From: Streptomyces sp. NBC_01428
GTDB lineage: Bacteria; Actinomycetota; Actinomycetes; Streptomycetales; Streptomycetaceae
Length of the DNA stretch: 64,000 bases
Assembly: GCF_036231965.1 (NCBI RefSeq)
Contig: NZ_CP109499.1
Coordinates: 2,666,001-2,730,000, forward strand
Direction of reading: 5' to 3'
In this document: positions 59,897 to 64,000 of the stretch, piece by piece
Layout: every line of letters begins with the position of its first letter
How positions within the stretch are numbered: the first letter of the stretch is position 1
Notes under the pieces: model-generated
The model's database searches: none
What the model saw: the letters and a program-made list of their open reading frames with translations, nothing else
Told to the model about the DNA's origin: nothing
Program-made: the position numbers and the translations under genes

Positions 59897-60796
59897 CTAC
59901 GCCGGCACCCACTCCGGCAGCTCCTCCGTGGCCTCCAGCCACGCCGCGGGAGGCGATCCGGCCTTCCCCGAGGCGACCACGCCGCCCACGATGGCGCACG
60001 TCGTGTCGACATCGCCGCCGACCTGGGAGGTGACCCAGAAGCCCTTCTCGTAGTCACCCAGGGCGCGGGCGGCCGACCAGAGGGCGAAGGGGACGGTGTC
60101 GTGCGCCGACGTGCGCCGTCCGCAGCCGAGGACGGCGGCCACGGTCGCGGCGTCGCCGTAGTCGAGCATGTCCCGGGCGCGCCGCAGTCCGGCGCCGACG
60201 GCGCTGCGGGGCACCAGGGCGATGACCCCGTCGAGCAGGGTCTCGGCGCTCGGAGGGCCCGCCGGGTCGGCGGCCAGCGCGGCGGCCGCGGCGACGGCCA
60301 TGGCGCCGACAACGGCCTCGCGGTGCTGGTGCGTCGTGTAGGCGGAGATCTCCGCCTGGTGGGTCGCCTGCTCCGGGTCGTCCGCGTACCAGGCGCCCAG
60401 GGGGGCGATCCGCATCGCCGCGCCGTTGCCCCAGGAGCCCTGGCCCTTGAACAGGGCGGATGCCAGCTCGCGCCAGTCGCCGCCCTCACGGATCTGCCGC
60501 AGCATGCGGTTGACCGCCGGGCCGTAGCCCCGGTCGAAGTCATGGTGCTCGGCGAAGCTGTGGGCGAGCCGGTCCTGGTCGATGCGCTGGTGCGCGGCCA
60601 GCACCGCGACCACGGAGCAGGCCATCTCGGTGTCGTCGGTCCACTGCCACGGGGTGGGCGGCAGCTCGCGGCGCTTGAGCAGCGGGTAGTTCGCGGGCAC
60701 GAAGAACTGCGAGCCCAGCGCGTCCCCCACCGCGAGTCCGCGGAGGCTGGCGAGGGCGCGGTCGAGCCGGCCGTCGGGAGAGGAGTCAGCGATCAT
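59897..60796 (-). CDS. ADP-ribosylglycohydrolase (DraG/ARH family)
   Basis: The 299-aa protein has the binuclear metal-site motifs of the family: GLAVGDALGSQFF (about 20), WTDDTEMACSV (about 52) and VGGDVDTTCAIVGGVVA (about 266). It removes ADP-ribose from proteins, or hydrolyses O-acetyl-ADP-ribose or related compounds. It starts 12 nt after the histidine phosphatase gene stop, so the two form an operon. Confidence 0.94.
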   Translation of the reverse strand: MIADSSPDGRLDRALASLRGLAVGDALGSQFFVPANYPLLKRRELPPTPWQWTDDTEMACSVVAVLAAHQRIDQDRLAHSFAEHHDFDRGYGPAVNRMLRQIREGGDWRELASALFKGQGSWGNGAAMRIAPLGAWYADDPEQATHQAEISAYTTHQHREAVVGAMAVAAAAALAADPAGPPSAETLLDGVIALVPRSAVGAGLRRARDMLDYGDAATVAAVLGCGRRTSAHDTVPFALWSAARALGDYEKGFWVTSQVGGDVDTTCAIVGGVVASGKAGSPPAAWLEATEELPEWVPA

Positions 60797-60808
60797 CGCT
60801 CTGCCACT

Positions 60809-61468
60809 CTATCCGGTGAATCCGTACGATTCCGGCTCACGCCAGCGATCGAAGGGCCGGTCCAGCGTGTACCGGCCGTCCTCCCCCAGAACGAGCATCC
60901 GCGTCTCGCCGTTCCCCGGGTTCGACAGGGACTCGAACTCGGCGACCGTCCAGTGGAACCAGCGCATGCAGAACAGCCGCATCGCCAGTCCGTGGGTCAC
61001 CAGGAGCACGTTCGGCGGGTGGTCGGGGGCCTCGAAACTCCGGTACAGGCTCTCCAGGAAGCCGCCGACCCGGTCGTACACGTCCGCTCCGGACTCGCCT
61101 TGCGCGAACCGGTAGAAGAAGTGTCCGTAGGCGTCGCGATAGGCCTTCTGGAGGCGTACGTCGTCGCGGTCCTGCCAGTTGCCCCAGTCCTGCTCGCGCA
61201 GGCGCGACTCCTCACGCACCCGGATGAGCGCGGGGTCGAGGCGGAACGCGCGGAACGTCTCGTGGGTACGCCGGTACGGGGAGACGTAAACGCTTACGCG
61301 CTCGCGGCCGAAGACCTCGCGCAGCCGTTCACCCGTCTCGGCGGCCTGTTGCCAGCCCTTCTCGGTGAGCGCCAGCGCGTGGTCGGGCTCGCGTTCGTAC
61401 ACGGTGTCATCGGCATTGCCCACCGACTCGCCGTGGCGGACTAGAACGATGCGCCGTGGTCGTGCCAT
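60809..61468 (-). CDS. Histidine phosphatase (phosphoglycerate-mutase-like)
   Basis: The 219-aa protein has the phospho-His motif VLVRHGESVGN (about 8-18), a second catalytic Arg/Glu region (VYVSPYRRTHETFRA; REESRLREQDWGNWQ) and a C-terminal VTHGLAMR. It is a phosphomonoesterase of unknown substrate, first in a two-gene operon with the ADP-ribosylglycohydrolase. A link to ADP-ribose or nucleotide turnover is inferred from this pairing only. Confidence 0.93.
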   Translation of the reverse strand: MARPRRIVLVRHGESVGNADDTVYEREPDHALALTEKGWQQAAETGERLREVFGRERVSVYVSPYRRTHETFRAFRLDPALIRVREESRLREQDWGNWQDRDDVRLQKAYRDAYGHFFYRFAQGESGADVYDRVGGFLESLYRSFEAPDHPPNVLLVTHGLAMRLFCMRWFHWTVAEFESLSNPGNGETRMLVLGEDGRYTLDRPFDRWREPESYGFTG

Positions 61469-61573
61469 GCCAAAACCCTAGATCGTGTCGGCGCGGATCG
61501 AGCAGTCGTACGGGCTCATACAGCGTAGGTCACACCGTTCCCGCACATCAGGGACGCGGCGGGAAAGAGGCCG

Positions 61574-62179
61574 TCAGACGATCCAGCCGGGTTCCAGCTG
61601 CACGATGTCGCCGGCGAGGGCGGCCACGTCTGCCTCGATCTGGGCGCGCAGGGCGAGCCTCTCCACCCGTTCCTCGCGGTACTTGCCGTGCTCGCCGGAC
61701 GACTGCCACATGGACAGGACCAGGAACTCGCTGCCGGGCGCCTCACCGAACAGCCCGCGCACCATGCCGGGCGAACCGGCCATCGCGGGGTTCCAGACCT
61801 TCTCCTGCATGAGCGCGAAGTGCTCGGCCCTGTCCTCGTGGACACGGCAGTGCGCGACCCGCACCACGTCGGCGTCCGTGAAGCGCGCCTCGAAGCCGGT
61901 CTTCACGTCGAAGCGGTGGTCGAACAGTTTGACCTGGGTGTCCTTGAACGTGCCGGACTGCGCGGCGGCCAGCCGGTCGTGGGAGCGGGCCATGAACGAG
62001 TCGTAGAAGGCACGGCTCTCCCAGAAGGAGAAGATGTGGGCGACGCCGGACCGTCCCCTGCTCCATCCCCCGCCCTGCCCCCGGAAACCCGGCTCCCCCA
62101 GCAGTCCCGCCCACTTCCGCTGCCCCCGTTCGAAACCGCGGCGATCGACCACGGTGCAGCGAATCCACTTGACCAGCAC
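61574..62179 (-). CDS. DUF4937/YdbC-like protein
   Basis: A 201-aa protein with two tandem ferredoxin-like (ABM/dimeric alpha-beta barrel-like) halves: VKWIRCTVVDRRGFERGQRKWAGLLGEPGFRGQGGGWSR ... IFSFWESRAFYDSFMARSHDRL, then VAHCRVHEDRAEHFALMQEKVWNPAMAGSPGMVRGLFGE ... LSMWQSSGEHGKYREERVERL. The first half matches DUF4937. The GTG at 62179 has no ribosome site but TACGAT 6 nt upstream, so a leaderless start is likely. The frame upstream would lengthen it by 31 residues without support. Confidence 0.83.
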   Translation of the reverse strand: MLVKWIRCTVVDRRGFERGQRKWAGLLGEPGFRGQGGGWSRGRSGVAHIFSFWESRAFYDSFMARSHDRLAAAQSGTFKDTQVKLFDHRFDVKTGFEARFTDADVVRVAHCRVHEDRAEHFALMQEKVWNPAMAGSPGMVRGLFGEAPGSEFLVLSMWQSSGEHGKYREERVERLALRAQIEADVAALAGDIVQLEPGWIV

Positions 62180-62334
62180 CGCGCCATCGTAAGGCCACCG
62201 AGCGTGGCGCCGGTCACGGTCCGGCGGACTTGATCCGCACGGGTGCCGCCGCGCGCGTGGCACGATGGGCAACCGGCCGCGCCTGTGGGGCAGTTGGCCA
62301 GGTCACTGCTGGGAGTACGGGGAGGGGAGATCCG

Positions 62335-62868
62335 ATGAACGGTCTCAACAAGGGCATACGCAAAGCCGAGTTGGCGGTCAAGTGGGATCCGAGTCCGGTC
62401 GGCGAGCCCGCGACCGACCTCGACATCATCGCGGCGACGTATCCGGCGTCTGCGCCACAGGGGGATCCGGCCTATGTCGTGCACTTCGACAGCCGGTCCC
62501 CGGACGGCACCATCTATCTGAACCGGGACAGCAAGGACGGCAAGGGCTTCGGCTGGGACGAGGTGATGACCCTGGAGCTCGATCGCCTCAACAGCCAGTA
62601 CGCGCGCGTGGTGGTCGGCGTCCTCATCCAGCAGCGCACGGGGCCGAAGACGTTCGTCGGTGTGCTGAACCCCGGATTCCGGCTGCGCGAGGGCTACACC
62701 GTGCTGACGGAGGGCGACTTCGGGGACGTACTGGGCGCGACAGCGGCGACCATCGGCGAGTTCGTCCGCGACCACTCCGGGGAGTGGACGTTCCACCCGG
62801 GCGTCCACGGCTTCGACACGGACCCCGCCACGTTCGCGCGGGTCATGGGCAGCCCGCAGGAGGCGTGA
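62335..62868 (+). CDS. TerD-family protein
   Basis: A 177-aa protein with the TerD/CABP fold: LNKGIRKAELAVKWDPSP, LDIIAATYP, DPAYVVHFDSRSPDGTIYLNRDSKDGKGFGWDEVMTLELDRL and VVGVLIQQRTGPKTFVGVLNPGFRL. Acidic Asp residues at the calcium site (DSRSPDG, DSKDG) are partly kept. TerD proteins are linked to tellurite and stress resistance and to calcium signalling in Streptomyces. It is a single gene with GGAGGGGAG before ATG 62335. Confidence 0.92.
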   Translation: MNGLNKGIRKAELAVKWDPSPVGEPATDLDIIAATYPASAPQGDPAYVVHFDSRSPDGTIYLNRDSKDGKGFGWDEVMTLELDRLNSQYARVVVGVLIQQRTGPKTFVGVLNPGFRLREGYTVLTEGDFGDVLGATAATIGEFVRDHSGEWTFHPGVHGFDTDPATFARVMGSPQEA

Positions 62869-62969
62869 GGCACCGGCCTCCCGCCCCCTTCGGACAGCGT
62901 CGCGCCCGCGCCTCGGCGTGCGCCGATCGCTCGCCGCGCCCTAAGGGTCCGCCGCGCGCACAACGCCGC

Positions 62970-63004
62970 AGGGCGGTGGAGCCGATTCCCGGCTCCACCG
63001 CCCT
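62970..63004. terminator. 15-bp perfect hairpin between terD-like gene and nrdJ
   Basis: AGGGCGGTGGAGCCG / CGGCTCCACCGCCCT with a 5-nt loop, placed between convergent stops at 62868 and 63039. Confidence 0.9.
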
Positions 63005-63038
63005 GACCTGCTGATACGCGCCCGCTAGGGGCCAGGCG

Positions 63039-64000
63039 TCAGCTGCAACCGCTGGTCGAGCCGCAGCCCTCGCAGATGTAGCAGGAGCCGGCTCGCTGCA
63101 TCTTCGTACCGCACGAGAAGCAGAGCGGGGCGTCGGCCTGGATGCCCAGCTGCATCTCGACGAGCTCGGCGCTGGTGTGCGCCTCCTTCGGGGCGGGCAC
63201 GGCCACCGCGGCCTCGGCCTTCGGCGTGGCGACGGCCTTCAGCTCCTGCGCGAGGGGCGCCGACTGAGCCAGTCCCTCGACGTCGACGTCGACGTCGTCC
63301 TCGGAGTGCTCGTAGGAGCCCGTCTCCAGGTGACGCTGACGCTCCTCGGCGGAGTGGATGCCGAGCGCGGAGCGCGTCTCGAAGGGCAGGAAGTCGAGCG
63401 CCAGGCGGCGGAAGATGTAGTCGACGATCGACTGCGCCATCCGCACGTCCGGGTCGTCCGTCATACCGGCCGGCTCGAAGCGCATGTTGGTGAACTTGGA
63501 GACGTACGTCTCCAAGGGCACGCCGTACTGCAGGCCGACCGAGACGGCGATCGAGAAGGCGTCCATCATGCCGGCGAGGGTGGATCCCTGCTTCGACATC
63601 TTCAGGAAGACCTCGCCGAGACCGTCGTCCGGGTAGGAGTTGGCGGTCATGTAGCCCTCGGCGCCGCCCACCGTGAAGGAGGTGGTGATGCCGGGACGGC
63701 CCTTGGGGAGACGCTTGCGGACCGGGCGGTACTCGATGACCTTCTCGACCGCGGTACGGATGGTCTCCTCCGCCTTGGCGGTGACCTCGGTCTTCTCCTT
63801 CTCCTTGGTCTTCGCGGAGAGGGGCTGGCCGACCTTGCAGTTGTCGCGGTAGATGGCGAGCGCCTTGACGCCCATCTTCCACGCCTCGAAGTAGACCTCT
63901 TCGACGTCCTCGACGGTCGCCGTCTCCGGCAGGTTGACCGTCTTGGAGAGCGCGCCGGAGATCCACGGCTGGATCGCGGCCATCATGCGGACGTGGCCCA
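63039..64000 (-). CDS. nrdJ: Adenosylcobalamin-dependent ribonucleotide reductase (class II), 3' part
   Basis: The frame is open to the right edge, so only the last 320 residues are seen. The visible part has [60 protein letters not shown], the barrel core [65 protein letters not shown], and the C-terminal redox/zinc region [27 protein letters not shown]. The enzyme makes deoxynucleotides with adenosylcobalamin. Streptomyces nrdJ is usually preceded by nrdR, which would lie off the right edge. Confidence 0.96.
   Translation of the reverse strand, partial: GHVRMMAAIQPWISGALSKTVNLPETATVEDVEEVYFEAWKMGVKALAIYRDNCKVGQPLSAKTKEKEKTEVTAKAEETIRTAVEKVIEYRPVRKRLPKGRPGITTSFTVGGAEGYMTANSYPDDGLGEVFLKMSKQGSTLAGMMDAFSIAVSVGLQYGVPLETYVSKFTNMRFEPAGMTDDPDVRMAQSIVDYIFRRLALDFLPFETRSALGIHSAEERQRHLETGSYEHSEDDVDVDVEGLAQSAPLAQELKAVATPKAEAAVAVPAPKEAHTSAELVEMQLGIQADAPLCFSCGTKMQRAGSCYICEGCGSTSGCS

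Noticed and set aside
59673-60053. Hypothetical plus-strand gene before the ADP-ribosylglycohydrolase
   Set aside because: It overlaps the real minus-strand gene and has non-coding third-position pattern upstream of it.
1-64000. tRNA, rRNA, insertion sequence or prophage genes
   Set aside because: I looked for CCA-ended cloverleaf-like segments, transposase and integrase motifs and found none I could support by eye.

Overview
The window is chromosomal DNA of a Streptomyces or very close actinomycete. The evidence is the very high G+C with strong third-position bias, the presence of hrdB (principal sigma factor), whiH (sporulation regulator), sepH (actinobacterial division protein), a DasR box in front of ptsH, and an actinobacterial c-di-AMP riboswitch in front of a secreted LytM peptidase. 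From memory, the gene order nrdJ - terD-like - rnhB - whiH - hrdB - parE - citrate synthase pair - parC - M16 pair - ptsH - sepH follows the conserved core arm of Streptomyces chromosomes. I could not run a comparison. I saw no rRNA or tRNA gene, insertion sequence, prophage, CRISPR array or biosynthetic cluster.

Layout. 1-11 kb: a truncated membrane protein gene, sepH, a rhodanese, a VOC protein, the operon DUF5998 - phosphodiesterase - thymidine kinase, a large GNAT/acyl-CoA-synthetase fusion (protein acetyltransferase type), and ptsH with its DasR box. 10.6-18 kb: a FadR-type GntR regulator, an M23 peptidase behind a ydaO/c-di-AMP riboswitch, a catalytic/non-catalytic M16 peptidase pair, and parC. 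18-24.5 kb: a COG0523 metal GTPase, two small lineage genes, a divergent pair of citrate synthases (one fused to a helix-turn-helix domain, with a 19-bp perfect palindrome between them), and an Apd1/sucrase-ferredoxin-like protein starting right at an iron box. 24.5-31 kb: a 36-bp tandem repeat, a CitA/CitB-type two-component pair, an NMT1/NitT-type ABC importer operon, and a second CitB-type response regulator divergent from it. 31-38 kb: a symporter with its DUF485 partner, a membrane protein - NarL-type two-component operon, a region of intergenic repeats, and parE.

38.6-45.6 kb: a zinc-ribbon protein, a secreted trypsin-like protease, hrdB, whiH (with a sigma-WhiG-like promoter), a fused ABC protein whose ATPase motifs are all degenerate, and a NUDIX/winged-helix regulator with an operator-like palindrome in its own promoter. 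45.7-55 kb: a glycogen-debranching-like glycosidase, a DUF4192 protein divergent from a RecQ helicase fused to a phosphoribosyltransferase domain (two opposed DnaA boxes lie between them), conserved hypotheticals and rnhB. 55-64 kb: a TetR/MFS efflux pair with two near-identical operators, a DUF4173 membrane protein, an ADP-ribosylglycohydrolase with a histidine phosphatase, a DUF4937 protein, a TerD protein, and the 3' part of nrdJ running off the right edge.

Most genes are single or in two- to three-gene operons, often with 1- or 4-nt start/stop overlaps. Many gene ends have strong GC-rich hairpins. Several genes look leaderless, with a TANNNT -10 hexamer 6-8 nt before the start codon. The least explained parts are the citrate synthase/HTH pair, the transporter flanked by two paralogous response regulators, the pseudo-ATPase beside whiH, the RecQ-PRTase/DnaA-box intergenic region, and the two repeat structures.
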